Made by a program: the position numbers and the translations under genes. Of a stretch of 64,000 bases of DNA, positions 27,796 to 36,442 are shown piece after piece. The notes below the pieces were generated by a model. It searched no databases. It had not been told where the DNA came from and saw nothing but the letters and a program-made list of their open reading frames with translations. This stretch comes from Streptomyces lateritius (GTDB lineage Bacteria > Actinomycetota > Actinomycetes > Streptomycetales > Streptomycetaceae). Every line of letters starts with the position of its first letter. Within the stretch, counting starts at the first letter, position 1. Location: the NCBI RefSeq assembly GCF_014649715.1, contig NZ_BMTO01000004.1:158995-222994 (forward strand). Direction: 5' to 3'.

Positions 27796-28812
27796 TCAGG
27801 CGGGTGGGGGGCCGGAGGAGCCGCGGGGCATGAGGGTGACGGGGAGGCCGCCGGGTTCGGGGGTCTGGCCGGCGAGGACGGCGAGCAGGGCCGCCATGCC
27901 GCGTTCGCCGATGTGTTCGGCGGGGAGTCGGACGGTGGTCAGTTCGGGTTCGACGGCGGTGGCGAGGGCGAGGTCGTCGAAGCCGGTGACCGAGATGTCC
28001 TCGGGGACGCGCAGGCCGAGGCGGCGGGCGGCCTTGCAGGCTCCGGCGGCCAGGATGTCGTCGTCGCAGACGAGGGCCGTGGGCCGGGGGCCGGGGCCGG
28101 TCAGGGCGCGTTCGGTGGCCGCGCGGGCGCCGTCGACGTCCAGCGGGGCGTGGATGGTGCGGACGGAGACGTGGCGCAGTGCGTCGGCGAGGGCAGCGGC
28201 TCGTACGTCGAAGGTCCAGGAGGGTACGGCGGAGGCGAGGTGGACGAAGCGGCGGTGGCCGAGGGCGAGCAGGTGGCTGGTCACCTGGCGCATGCCGTCG
28301 GCGATGTCGAGGTTGACGTGTGCGGCGGCGCCGGTGTCGGAGGGGTCGCTGTCGAGCATGACCAGGGGGAGGTCGGTGCCGCGGAAGGCTTTGAGGGCGT
28401 CGGCGGCCATGGAGGAGGCGATGACGCCGTCGAGGGCGGCGCGGGCTGAGGCGAAGGGGTCCTTGGCGGGGCCGACGCCGTCGGGGGAGGGGTAGAGGAC
28501 GACGCCGAAGCCGTGGCGGGCGGCGACGGTGGCGGCGCCGGTGTAGACGCGGGCGAAGAACTCGTTGGTGAGGGCGGGTACGACGAGAAGGGCCGTCCTG
28601 GTCCGTCCGAGGCGGAGGTTGCGGGCGGCGAGATTCGGCCGGTATCCGAGTTCGGTGGCCGCTCGGCGTACGGAGTCGGCGGTGCGTTCCGAGACGCGGC
28701 CGCGCCATTTGTCGCCGAGGACGAGGGAGACGGTGGCCTGGGATACCCCGGCGAGTCTGGCGACGTCCCGGCTGGTGGGCCGCCCTGTGCCGAGGGGTTC
28801 CGAGGTGTGCAC
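27796..28812 (-). CDS. LacI-family transcriptional regulator
   Basis: This 338-residue repressor has an N-terminal LacI helix-turn-helix (TSRDVARLAGVSQATVSLVLG, about residues 13-33) and a hinge GYRPNLAARNLRLGRT, then a periplasmic-binding-like effector domain (VCDDDILAAGACKAARRLGLRVPEDISVTGFDD). The GTG start at 28812 has GGAGG six bases upstream; the frame is open far beyond but without a credible start. It is divergent from an MFS transporter and a palindrome lies between them, so it most likely controls that transporter. The effector sugar or other ligand is unknown. Confidence 0.92.
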   Translation of the reverse strand: MHTSEPLGTGRPTSRDVARLAGVSQATVSLVLGDKWRGRVSERTADSVRRAATELGYRPNLAARNLRLGRTRTALLVVPALTNEFFARVYTGAATVAARHGFGVVLYPSPDGVGPAKDPFASARAALDGVIASSMAADALKAFRGTDLPLVMLDSDPSDTGAAAHVNLDIADGMRQVTSHLLALGHRRFVHLASAVPSWTFDVRAAALADALRHVSVRTIHAPLDVDGARAATERALTGPGPRPTALVCDDDILAAGACKAARRLGLRVPEDISVTGFDDLALATAVEPELTTVRLPAEHIGERGMAALLAVLAGQTPEPGGLPVTLMPRGSSGPPPA

Positions 28813-28873
28813 GCATGCCTCCGCGAGGGAACGGTTCTTTTCCGCGGGGTGGACCCCGGGGATGCGGCCATGG

Positions 28874-28900
28874 TACGTATGACGCGCGACGTTATACGTA
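28874..28900. promoter_or_regulatory. Palindromic operator between LacI gene and MFS gene
   Basis: TACGTAT (28874-28880) and ATACGTA (28894-28900) form an inverted repeat with a 13-bp centre, in the 126-bp divergent gap. The right arm overlaps an AT-rich -10-like stretch. Confidence 0.65.
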
Positions 28901-28938
28901 AAACCTCGGCGGTGGACACCGGGGGAGAGGAGACCGAC

Positions 28939-30261
28939 ATGGCCACCGAGGCCAAGGACAGCGGCGGTTATCGCGACATCCTCAGGGCGCCGCACGCGCT
29001 GCGCCTGCTCACCGGCACCCTCGTCGGACGCCTCCCCAACGGCACCGGGCCCATCGCCGTCGTGCTCTTCGTCCGCTCCGAAGGTGGCAGCTACAGCCTG
29101 GCCGGGGGCCTCACCGCCGCCTACGGCATCGCCACCGCCGTCGGCCAGCCGCTCCTCGGCCGCGCGGTCGACCTCAAGGGCCAGCCGCGCGTCCAGCTGC
29201 CGGCCGCGCTCGTCTCCGCGCTCGGCATGATCGCCCTCGCGGTGGCCGGAATCAGCCCCCTGGTCCTCGCCTACGCGGCGGTCGTCGTCGCGGGACTCTT
29301 CACCCCGCCCCTCGAAGGCGGGCTGCGCGCCCTGTGGCCGAGCGTGCTCGGCCGCGAGGAGCGGGTCCACCGGGCCTACGCCCTGGACGCCGTCGCCCAG
29401 GAGGTCATGTTCACGGTCGGCCCCCTGCTCGTCACCCTTCTGGTCGCGCTCTGGTCACCGGCGGCAGCACTGCTGGTCATCAACGTCCTCGGCGTCCTCG
29501 GCGCGCTCTCCGTCGTCCTGTCCGAGCCCTCGCGCGCGTGGCGCTCGGAACCCCGTGAGGCCCACTGGCTCGGCGCCCTGCGCTCGCCCGGGCTCCTCGC
29601 ACTGCTGGGCTCCTTCTTCTTCGTCGGGCTCGCGCTCGGCTCCATCACCGTGGCCGGCCTCGCCTACGCCGACGACCGGGGCAACGAGGCCGCGTACGGC
29701 TGGCTGATGGCCGCCCTGGGCCTCGGCGCGCTCGTCGGCGGCGTCCTCTACGGAGCCCGCCGGTGGGCGGGCGCTCCCGAGCGGCGGCTGCGGGTCATCG
29801 TGGGGCTGCTCGCGCTCGGCTATCTGCCGCTGATGCTCACGCCGGGTGTCGGCGCGATGACCGCGCTCGCGGCGCTCTCCGGTGTCTTCCTGGCTCCGGC
29901 CCTCGCCTGTGGCTTCATCGTCGTGGACCGGCACGCGCCCACCGGCACCGTCACCGAGGCCTTCTCCTGGCTCGTCACCACCTTCGGTGTGGGAGCCGCC
30001 CTCGGCTCGGCGGTCGCGGGCCCGGTCGTCGAACTCGCCGGAACCACCGCGGGCTTCGCGGTGGCCTCGGCGGGCGGTTCGGTGGCCCTGCTGGTGCTCC
30101 TGGCCACCGGGCGGGTCCTCATGGCGCCGGGCCGCGGCGTGCGACACGCCGTCAGCGCGGTCGCGGCCGACGCCGCCCACACCGAAAAGAGCACGCGCTC
30201 ATCGGAAAATGATCGAAACGGGGCTGTCGAACCCGGTTTCAGCGCACGCCTTCAGGCGTAA
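28939..30261 (+). CDS. MFS transporter
   Basis: This 440-residue integral membrane protein has about 11-12 hydrophobic helices with the short charged loop GRAVDLKGQPRVQLP in the place of the MFS loop 2-3 motif. It resembles drug/metabolite exporters of the major facilitator superfamily. The ATG start has GGAGAGGAG upstream. It is inserted, with the LacI gene, between prcA and pafA. Its stop codon TAA (30259-30261) forms the first bases of the pafA -10 element. Confidence 0.85.
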   Translation: MATEAKDSGGYRDILRAPHALRLLTGTLVGRLPNGTGPIAVVLFVRSEGGSYSLAGGLTAAYGIATAVGQPLLGRAVDLKGQPRVQLPAALVSALGMIALAVAGISPLVLAYAAVVVAGLFTPPLEGGLRALWPSVLGREERVHRAYALDAVAQEVMFTVGPLLVTLLVALWSPAAALLVINVLGVLGALSVVLSEPSRAWRSEPREAHWLGALRSPGLLALLGSFFFVGLALGSITVAGLAYADDRGNEAAYGWLMAALGLGALVGGVLYGARRWAGAPERRLRVIVGLLALGYLPLMLTPGVGAMTALAALSGVFLAPALACGFIVVDRHAPTGTVTEAFSWLVTTFGVGAALGSAVAGPVVELAGTTAGFAVASAGGSVALLVLLATGRVLMAPGRGVRHAVSAVAADAAHTEKSTRSSENDRNGAVEPGFSARLQA

Positions 30262-30264
30262 TGT
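30259..30264 (+). promoter_or_regulatory. pafA: -10 element giving leaderless pafA mRNA
   Basis: TAATGT ends six bases before the pafA ATG at 30271, and no ribosome-binding site precedes that ATG. The element overlaps the stop codon of the MFS gene. Confidence 0.6.
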
Positions 30265-30270
30265 TCAGAC

Positions 30271-31632
30271 ATGGACCGCCGCATTTTCGGGCTGGAGAAC
30301 GAGTACGGCGTCACGTGCACGTTCAGGGGACAGCGCCGACTGTCTCCTGACGAAGTGGCGCGCTACCTCTTCCGCCGTGTCGTGTCATGGGGCCGCAGCA
30401 GCAATGTCTTCCTGCGGAACGGCGCCCGCCTGTACCTGGACGTGGGTTCGCATCCGGAATACGCAACTCCCGAATGCGACAACGTGACCGAACTGGTCAC
30501 GCACGACAAGGCCGGGGAGCGCATTCTCGAAGGTCTGCTCGTCGACGCCGAACGCCGCCTGCACGAGGAGGGAATCGCCGGCGACGTCTATCTCTTCAAG
30601 AACAACACCGATTCGGCCGGAAACTCCTACGGCTGCCACGAGAACTATCTCGTCGCCCGCCACGGAGAGTTCTCCCGGCTCGCGGACATCCTCATTCCCT
30701 TCCTCGTCACCCGGCAGCTCATCTGCGGCGCCGGAAAGGTGCTCCAGACCCCCCGTGGTGCCGTCTACTGCGTCTCCCAGCGTGCCGAGCACATCTGGGA
30801 GGGCGTCAGCTCCGCCACCACCCGCTCCCGGCCCATCATCAACACCCGCGACGAGCCGCACGCCGACGCCGAGCGCTACCGCCGCCTGCACGTCATCGTC
30901 GGCGACTCGAACATGTCGGAGACGACCATGCTGCTGAAGGTCGGTGCCACCGACCTCGTGCTGCGCATGATCGAGGCCGGCACGGTGATGCGCGACCTGA
31001 CCCTGGAGAACCCGATCCGGGCCATTCGCGAGGTCAGCCACGACATCACCGGCCAGCGCAAGGTCCGCCTCGCCAGCGGGCGTGAGGCCTCCGCCCTGGA
31101 GGTCCAGCGCGAGTACTACGAGAAGGCCGCCGACTTCGTCGACCGCCGCGGCATCCGTACGGGCACGGTCGCCCAGGTCCTGGAGCTGTGGGGCCGGACG
31201 CTCGACGCCATCGAGGCCGAGGACCTCGACCGTATCGGCACCGAGATCGACTGGGTCATGAAGTACAAGCTCATCGAGCGGTACCGGGCGAAGAACAACA
31301 TGACCATGTCGCACCCCCGGGTCGCGCAGATAGACCTCGCGTACCACGACATCCACCGCCGCCGCGGGCTCTACTACCTCCTCGAGAAGAAGGGCCAGGC
31401 CGCCCGGATCTGCAACGACCTGAAGATCTTCGAGGGCAAGTCCGTGCCCCCGCAGACCACCAGGGCGCGACTGCGCGGCGACTTCATCCGCCGTGCCCAG
31501 GAGCAGCGGCGGGACTTCACCGTCGACTGGGTCCATCTCAAGCTCAACGACCAGGCGCAGCGCACCGTGTTGTGCAAGGACCCCTTCCGGTCGGTGGACG
31601 ACCGGGTGGAGAAGCTGATCGCCGGGATGTAG
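30271..31632 (+). CDS. pafA: Pup-protein ligase
   Basis: This 453-residue glutamine synthetase-like enzyme activates the C-terminal Glu of Pup with ATP and links it to substrate lysines. Conserved active-site residues are Glu9 in [10 protein letters not shown] and Asp57 in [12 protein letters not shown]. It aligns with Dop but lacks the Dop loop: Asp57 is 38 residues closer to the N-terminus than Asp95 in Dop. It begins a stretch with FKBP isomerases and pafBC. The start is probably leaderless. Confidence 0.97.
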   Translation: MDRRIFGLENEYGVTCTFRGQRRLSPDEVARYLFRRVVSWGRSSNVFLRNGARLYLDVGSHPEYATPECDNVTELVTHDKAGERILEGLLVDAERRLHEEGIAGDVYLFKNNTDSAGNSYGCHENYLVARHGEFSRLADILIPFLVTRQLICGAGKVLQTPRGAVYCVSQRAEHIWEGVSSATTRSRPIINTRDEPHADAERYRRLHVIVGDSNMSETTMLLKVGATDLVLRMIEAGTVMRDLTLENPIRAIREVSHDITGQRKVRLASGREASALEVQREYYEKAADFVDRRGIRTGTVAQVLELWGRTLDAIEAEDLDRIGTEIDWVMKYKLIERYRAKNNMTMSHPRVAQIDLAYHDIHRRRGLYYLLEKKGQAARICNDLKIFEGKSVPPQTTRARLRGDFIRRAQEQRRDFTVDWVHLKLNDQAQRTVLCKDPFRSVDDRVEKLIAGM

Positions 31633-31652
31633 GCCGGCGGGCAGGCAGTGCG

Positions 31653-31679
31653 GGCCCCGCGTGTTCCTCGCGCGGGGCC
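31653..31679 (+). terminator. Terminator behind pafA
   Basis: GGCCCCGCG (31653-31661) pairs perfectly with CGCGGGGCC (31671-31679) over a 9-nt loop, followed by TT. Confidence 0.8.
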
Positions 31680-31773
31680 TTCGGCACGCCTGGGCCCGCG
31701 AGCCGGGCGGGATCCGGGGCGCACCCCCTAGAGTGTCGGGCAACTACTGTGCCGTCTGAGATCTGAGGAACAC

Positions 31774-32712
31774 GTGCGCCGACTTGCCGGCCTACTTGTC
31801 GTCCCGCTGCTGCTGCTCTCGACAGCGGCCTGCGGCAGCGACGACAAGGGCTCCGATTCCGCCTCGATGACGAACGGGCTCCCCGCCATCACCGCGGGTG
31901 CGAAGTTCGGAGAGAAGCCCACTCTCGCGAAGGGAGAGGGGGACCCGCCCAAGGAGCTCAAGGTCAATGTGATCAGCAAGGGCGACGGCGCGGTCACGAA
32001 GAAGGGCGACGCGCTCCAGGTGAACTACCTGGGCCAGGCCTGGGACTCGGACAAGCCCTTCGACAACAGCTTCGACCGTGGGCAGCCGTTCGACCTGACG
32101 CTCGGCGCGGGCCAGGTCATCAAGGGCTGGGATCAGGGCCTGGAGGGCCAGAAGGTCGGCAGCCGCATCGAGATCGGCATCCCGCCGGAGCTCGGTTACG
32201 GAGCGCAGGGTCAGGGCGACATCAAGCCGAACGCCACCCTCGTCTTCGTGGTGGACATCCTGAAGTCCACCACGATCCCGAAGTCCGCCGGGGGATCCGA
32301 GGTCGCCCAGGACAACAAGGACCTGCCGAAGGTCGGTACGAACACCGACGGCAAGGCTCCCTCGCTCACCGTCCCGAAGGTCGACCCGCCGACCAAGCTC
32401 GTCTCCAGCTACGTGCTCGAGTCCAAGGGCGAAGTCGTCAAGGGCACCGACACGGTCGTCGTGAACTACGTCGCGGCGCTGTGGAAGGACGGCAAGGTCT
32501 TCGACTCCACGTACGCGACGGGCAAGACCGCGAACTTCCCGCTGGCGCAGCTGACCCTGAAGGGGCTGAAGGACGGCATCACCGGCAAGAAGGTCGGCAG
32601 CCGCGTCCTGATCGTCGCTCCGCCGTCGGAGGCCTTCGGCGACCAGGAGAAGCAGGGCATCCCGAAGAACTCCACACTGGTGTTCGCCGTGGACATCCTC
32701 GCGAAGATGTAA
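31774..32712 (+). CDS. FKBP-type prolyl isomerase lipoprotein, two domains
   Basis: This 312-residue lipoprotein has a signal ending in the lipobox STAACGS (Cys at about residue 20). It carries two FKBP domains: residues about 60-165 (VNYLGQAWDSDKPFDNSF, GQVIKGWDQGLEGQKVGSR, GIPPELGYGAQG) and about 210-312 (VVNYVAALWKDGKVFDSTY, GKKVGSRVLIVAPPSEAFG). The second domain lacks some of the classic aromatic residues, so it may be less active. It should assist folding of exported proteins outside the membrane. The GTG start follows GAGGAA; a cytosolic FKBP follows at once. Confidence 0.93.
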   Translation: MRRLAGLLVVPLLLLSTAACGSDDKGSDSASMTNGLPAITAGAKFGEKPTLAKGEGDPPKELKVNVISKGDGAVTKKGDALQVNYLGQAWDSDKPFDNSFDRGQPFDLTLGAGQVIKGWDQGLEGQKVGSRIEIGIPPELGYGAQGQGDIKPNATLVFVVDILKSTTIPKSAGGSEVAQDNKDLPKVGTNTDGKAPSLTVPKVDPPTKLVSSYVLESKGEVVKGTDTVVVNYVAALWKDGKVFDSTYATGKTANFPLAQLTLKGLKDGITGKKVGSRVLIVAPPSEAFGDQEKQGIPKNSTLVFAVDILAKM

Positions 32713-32755
32713 GACTGTCCCGTTCGCGCAGTTCATCAGTATGAGGAGCAGTTCA

Positions 32756-33136
32756 GTGAGCATCGAGAAGCCCGAGGTCGACTTCCCGGGCGGCGAGCCG
32801 CCGAAGGACCTGGAGATCAAGGACATCTGGGAGGGCGACGGCGAGATCGCCGAGGCCGGCGACTTCGTCAAGGTCCACTACGTGGGTGTGGCCTTCTCCA
32901 CGGGTGAGGAGTTCGACGCCTCCTGGAACCGCGGCAACGCGCTGGACTTCCAGCTCGGTGTCGGCCAGGTCATCCAGGGCTGGGACAAGGGCGTGCAGGG
33001 CATGAAGGTCGGGGGCCGCCGTCAGCTGGTCATCCCCGCGCACCTCGCGTACGGAGACCGTGGCGCGGGCAGCGCCATCGCGCCGGGCGAGACCCTGATC
33101 TTCGTCTGCGACCTGGTGGGCGTCGCCAAGCGCTGA
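32756..33136 (+). CDS. Cytosolic FKBP-type peptidyl-prolyl isomerase
   Basis: This 126-residue single-domain FKBP catalyses cis-trans isomerisation of Xaa-Pro bonds. It shows the standard family blocks: VKVHYVGVAFSTGEEFDASW, GQVIQGWDKGVQGMKVGGRRQL and IPAHLAYGDRG, ending FVCDLVGV. There is no signal sequence. The GTG start at 32756 has GAGGAG upstream and follows the lipoprotein FKBP by 43 bases, so the two form an operon closed by a strong terminator. The same pair sits next to pafA/pafBC in other actinobacteria. Confidence 0.95.
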   Translation: MSIEKPEVDFPGGEPPKDLEIKDIWEGDGEIAEAGDFVKVHYVGVAFSTGEEFDASWNRGNALDFQLGVGQVIQGWDKGVQGMKVGGRRQLVIPAHLAYGDRGAGSAIAPGETLIFVCDLVGVAKR

Positions 33137-33152
33137 CCGCTTTCGGTCCGTC

Positions 33153-33205
33153 GAGGGCCCATACCGATCCCCGGACCTGGTCCGGGGGGCTCGGTGTGGG
33201 CCCTC
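33153..33205 (+). terminator. Strong terminator behind the FKBP pair
   Basis: GAGGGCCC (33153-33160) pairs with GGGCCCTC (33198-33205); ACCGA/TCGGT and CCCCGG/CCGGGG pairings extend the stem. A TTTT run follows. Confidence 0.9.
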
Positions 33206-33210
33206 GGCTT

Positions 33211-33238
33211 TTGTCTCGACACCCCGGGGCGGTACGGT
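33211..33238 (+). promoter_or_regulatory. pafB: Probable promoter of pafBC
   Basis: TTGTCT (33211-33216), a 16-bp spacer and TACGGT (33233-33238) fit a housekeeping promoter placed just behind the FKBP terminator and about 45 bases before pafB. Confidence 0.5.
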
Positions 33239-33283
33239 CGGACGTCCGAGAAGTGAATCCGGCAGAAGAGGTGCAGGGCGTCG

Positions 33284-34240
33284 ATGGCGATTGCCAAGGC
33301 CGAGCGGCTGATGAACCTGGCGCTGTGTCTGCTCGGAACCCGCCGCCCGCTGAGCAAGCGTGAGCTCCGGGGCTCCATCGAGGCCTACCTCGAGGCCGGA
33401 GCCGACGACGCCTTCAACCGGATGTTCGAGCGCGACAAGGACGATCTGCGCGAGCTCGGCCTGATCATCGAGACGGTCGAGAACCTCGAGGGCGAGACCG
33501 GCTACCTGGCCCGTCGGGACTCCAACCGTCTGCCGCCGATCACGCTCGACGCGGAGGAGGCCGCCGCGCTGGGCCTCGCCGCCAAGGTCTGGCAGCAGGC
33601 TCGTCTCGCCGGAGCCGCCAGCGGCGCCCTGCAGAAGCTTCGCGCCGCGGGCATGCCCGAGGCCGAGGACTCCTACGACGTCCAGCCCAGCGCGCTCGAA
33701 CCGCGCATCCCGGTCCACGAGGCCGCCTTCGAGCCTCTGATGCTGGCCTGCCGTGACCGGCGCCCCGTCGTCTTCGACTACCGCAAGGCCACCGCCGCCC
33801 GCCCCGAGACCCGACAGGTCGAGCCGTGGACCCTGGAGTGCTGGCGCGGCCACTGGTACCTGGCCGGCTGGGACAGGGACCGGGGTGCCGAGCGCGTCTT
33901 CCGGCTCTCCCGTATCACCGGCAAGGTCCGCTCCCGCGCCGGAGCGTTCACCGCCCCCGTGCCCGACGCCGTCACCGTCCGCGAGACCGTCGAGAGCTGG
34001 GCGGGGGAGACCGCCACCCGCTCCGCGCGGATCCGGCTGCGAGCCGGCTGCGGCTATCCGCTGCGGGCCCGCGCCCAGTCCGTGACGCAGGGCGCGGACG
34101 GCTGGGACGAGCTGGAGATCCCGTACGGCCACGGTCTGGACGCGTGGCTCGTGGAGTTCGGCCCCGACGTGGTCGTACTGGAGCCCGCGGATCTGCGGGC
34201 CGACGTGGTGGACCGGCTGCGCGCCGTGGCCAAGGGCTGA
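33284..34240 (+). CDS. pafB: PafB, WYL-domain transcriptional activator of the DNA-damage response
   Basis: This 318-residue protein has an N-terminal winged helix (KAERLMNLALCLLGTRRPLSKREL) and a C-terminal WYL domain with RPVVFDYRK and WYLAGWDRDRGAERVFRLSRITG. In mycobacteria PafB and PafC form a heterodimer that activates RecA/LexA-independent DNA-damage promoters with RNA polymerase; it is encoded with pafA but is not needed for pupylation itself. pafC follows 16 bases later. The ATG has GAGG and AGGG stretches upstream. Four candidate target promoters lie in this window. Confidence 0.95.
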   Translation: MAIAKAERLMNLALCLLGTRRPLSKRELRGSIEAYLEAGADDAFNRMFERDKDDLRELGLIIETVENLEGETGYLARRDSNRLPPITLDAEEAAALGLAAKVWQQARLAGAASGALQKLRAAGMPEAEDSYDVQPSALEPRIPVHEAAFEPLMLACRDRRPVVFDYRKATAARPETRQVEPWTLECWRGHWYLAGWDRDRGAERVFRLSRITGKVRSRAGAFTAPVPDAVTVRETVESWAGETATRSARIRLRAGCGYPLRARAQSVTQGADGWDELEIPYGHGLDAWLVEFGPDVVVLEPADLRADVVDRLRAVAKG

Positions 34241-34256
34241 AGGGGAGACGTACGGC

Positions 34257-35225
34257 ATGGCTGCGAACGCGATCGACCAGACGAGGCGGATGCTCTCCCT
34301 CGTCACCTACCTCCGGGAACGCCCGGGTGCCCACGTCGCCGATGTGGCGCGCGCCTTCGGGATCACCGAGGACGAGCTGATCTCGGACCTCGACGTGCTG
34401 CCCATGTGCGGCACGAGCTTCCGCGGCGGCGATCTGCTCGACATCGACACCGACGGCGACCGGATCTGGTGGCGCAACCCCGGCGCCCTGGGAGCCGACG
34501 CGGCGGAGCCGCTGCGTCTCGCCGCCGACGAGGCGACCGCTCTGCTGGTCGCCGCGCGGGCCGTCGCCACGCTGCCCGGGCTGCGTGAGGGCGACCGCGA
34601 GGCGCTGCTGCGGGCCACCGCCAAGCTGGAGGCGGCGGCGGGCGAAGCGGCGGGGGCCAGCTCCCGGCTGTCGGTCACCTTCGAGTCCGAGGGCGGTGTC
34701 TTCGCCGAGGTGGACCGGGCGATCTCGGAGCGCCGGCGGCTCTGGCTGCGCTACTACTCGCCCGCCCGTGACGAGCTGACCGAGCGCGAGGTGGACCCCA
34801 TCCGGTTGTTCGCCGTGGGCCACACCTACATGGAGGCGTGGTGCCGGCTCTCCGAGGCACGGCGCACCTTCCGTCTCGACCGGGTGGCGGAGATCCGGAT
34901 CCTGGACGAGCACTCCGCGCCGCCGGAGATCGAGCTGCGGGACCTGTCGGAAGGTCTCGTCCAGCCGTCGGCGGACGACCCGGAGGTCGTGGTGGAGGTG
35001 GGTCCCGGCGGTCGCTGGGTCGCCGAGTACTACCCTCACGACCGTGCGGACGAGCTGCCCGACGGGGGTCTGCGCATCACTCTGCGGACGCCCGACCCCA
35101 CCTCGCTGCGGCGCCTCGCGCTGCGGCTCGGCAGTGACGGCCGGATCGTCTCCCCGCAGGGCCTCGCGGACAGCGCGCGGGAGGCCGCGATCGCCGCTCT
35201 CGCCGCCTACGAAGGCCGCGAGTGA
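34257..35225 (+). CDS. pafC: PafC, partner WYL-domain transcriptional activator
   Basis: This 322-residue protein parallels PafB: a winged helix (QTRRMLSLVTYLRERPGAHVADVARAFG), a middle helical region and a WYL domain (RRLWLRYYSPARDELTEREVDPIRLFAVGHTYMEAWCRLSEARRTFRLDRV). It would pair with PafB to bind promoter motifs after DNA damage. The ATG at 34257 has GGGGAGA upstream and the gene is cotranscribed with pafB. Confidence 0.95.
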   Translation: MAANAIDQTRRMLSLVTYLRERPGAHVADVARAFGITEDELISDLDVLPMCGTSFRGGDLLDIDTDGDRIWWRNPGALGADAAEPLRLAADEATALLVAARAVATLPGLREGDREALLRATAKLEAAAGEAAGASSRLSVTFESEGGVFAEVDRAISERRRLWLRYYSPARDELTEREVDPIRLFAVGHTYMEAWCRLSEARRTFRLDRVAEIRILDEHSAPPEIELRDLSEGLVQPSADDPEVVVEVGPGGRWVAEYYPHDRADELPDGGLRITLRTPDPTSLRRLALRLGSDGRIVSPQGLADSAREAAIAALAAYEGRE

Positions 35226-35338
35226 CGCCAGAGCGGGTGGAATGTGACATTCCACGCCCGGGCGGCGCTGTTGCCTATGGAGTCGACGGATGTGCGGGCC
35301 CGGAGACGCGAGCGCGCGAGTCGAGAGAGATGAGGGAA

Positions 35339-35593
35339 ATGTCCGTGATGCACGGAATGACGGCGGCGATCGCCCCGGTCTTCTTCAAGGCCTCCTGCCC
35401 CGACTGCCGCGCTCGTTTCGAACTCTCCGCCGGGGCCCTGCGCCTCGCGATCGGTGCCAGCCGCCGCACCACCTTCTACTCCTTCACCTGCCCCGAGTGC
35501 GGCAGTGCCGTCCGCAAGCCGGCCGGCGAGCGCATCGTCGAACTCCTCACCGGTGGCGGTGTACGCACCTTGCGCCTGCACTCCACCGTCTGA
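35339..35593 (+). CDS. Small zinc-ribbon protein
   Basis: This protein of about 84 residues has two CxxC pairs, CPDCRARF near residue 20 and CPECGSAV near residue 57, which would bind one zinc. The segment between them is rich in Arg and Thr. Several in-frame ATGs exist (35330, 35339, 35351); 35339 is chosen because GAGGG lies close upstream. The function is unknown; the size and fold suggest a nucleic-acid-associated or scaffold protein. It is downstream of pafC by about 110 bases. Confidence 0.75.
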   Translation: MSVMHGMTAAIAPVFFKASCPDCRARFELSAGALRLAIGASRRTTFYSFTCPECGSAVRKPAGERIVELLTGGGVRTLRLHSTV

Positions 35594-35690
35594 GGGTCCG
35601 GCAGTCGTCCGCGGCTCCGCGCCCGCCCCAGGGGGTCCGGCAGCTCCGCGGCTCCGCACCCGCCCCAGGGGGTCCGGCAGCTCCGCGGCG
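35594..35690 (+). repeat. Tandem repeat, 37-39 bp unit
   Basis: Units beginning GGGTCCGGCAG start at 35594, 35633 and 35670, the third partial. They fill the gap between the zinc-ribbon gene and the next small gene. Confidence 0.85.
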
Positions 35691-35703
35691 GCCGCGCAAC
35701 GTC

Positions 35704-35709
35704 TAGGCT
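35704..35709 (+). promoter_or_regulatory. -10 element giving a leaderless small-membrane-protein mRNA
   Basis: TAGGCT ends six bases before the ATG at 35716, with no ribosome site between. Confidence 0.55.
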
Positions 35710-35715
35710 CGGCAC

Positions 35716-35913
35716 ATGTTCTGGCCCATGCTCGCCATCGCTCTCGGATTCCTCGGCATCGCCGTCCTCGGCGTCCTCGGCATCAAGGTCTTCCTGGAGG
35801 TCCAGCGGCTCGGCCGCCAAGTGGCCCACACCGCCGAGCGCATCAACCGCGCGGCCGAGGATCTCGAAAAGGCGGCCGGAGATCTGGCCCGAACCGGCGA
35901 CGCGTTGCGCTGA
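35716..35913 (+). CDS. Small single-span membrane protein
   Basis: This 65-residue protein has one N-terminal membrane helix (PMLAIALGFLGIAVLGVLGIKVF) followed by an amphipathic, probably coiled-coil helix (RLGRQVAHTAERINRAAEDL and on). The layout resembles short DUF948-like proteins. It is near tatA but lacks the TatA/B hinge, so it is unlikely to be TatB. The function is not known. Confidence 0.75.
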   Translation: MFWPMLAIALGFLGIAVLGVLGIKVFLEVQRLGRQVAHTAERINRAAEDLEKAAGDLARTGDALR

Positions 35914-36098
35914 GCCCGTGCCGTACGCTGCTGGAAGTGGCCCTGAGAGGGGTGCGCGGGCCGCAATCGCGAGTATGCACAGGCATTGCCCCGCGTTTAC
36001 TCCTGCGGGTTACGATCGCAGACAGCGCGGTGGCCGGACGCATGTCCGACCCGCCGGGCACGCACTCCATGTCGCCTCGGTGAAGAAGGTAAACAGCT

Positions 36099-36383
36099 AT
36101 GGGTAGGCTCGGCCCCACCGAGATCATTCTCATCCTCGTCGTCATCATCCTGCTCTTCGGCGCCAAGAAGCTCCCGGACATGGCCCGTTCGCTGGGCAAG
36201 TCGGCCCGCATCCTCAAGAGCGAGGCCAAGGCGATGAAGTCCGACGACCAGCAGAGCGCGCCCGCCGACCCCCCGCAGCCCGGCACCCCGGACCAGGCCG
36301 CCCCGCGCACGATCCAGGCCGCGCCCGGAGACGTGAGCAGCTCGCGTCCCGTGACCGAGCCCTCCGACACCACCAAGCGCTGA
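36099..36383 (+). CDS. tatA: Twin-arginine translocase subunit TatA
   Basis: This 94-residue protein forms the pore-lining component of the Tat system that exports folded proteins. It has the N-terminal helix (GPTEIILILVVIILLFGAKK) with the conserved FG hinge, then an amphipathic helix (LPDMARSLGKSARILKSE), then a disordered Pro-rich tail. tatC follows 59 bases later. No tatB is in this window. Likely clients here include the Tat-signal protein at 41-1006. Confidence 0.96.
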   Translation: MGRLGPTEIILILVVIILLFGAKKLPDMARSLGKSARILKSEAKAMKSDDQQSAPADPPQPGTPDQAAPRTIQAAPGDVSSSRPVTEPSDTTKR

Positions 36384-36442
36384 CCCGGTCCGCCGCGGCC
36401 GCCGCACCGAGCGGCGGCTGCCGCACGAGATGAGGACGTGGG

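Noticed and set aside
35716..35913. Small membrane protein as TatB
   Set aside because: It lacks the conserved N-terminal TatA/B motif and FG hinge seen in the true tatA at 36099.
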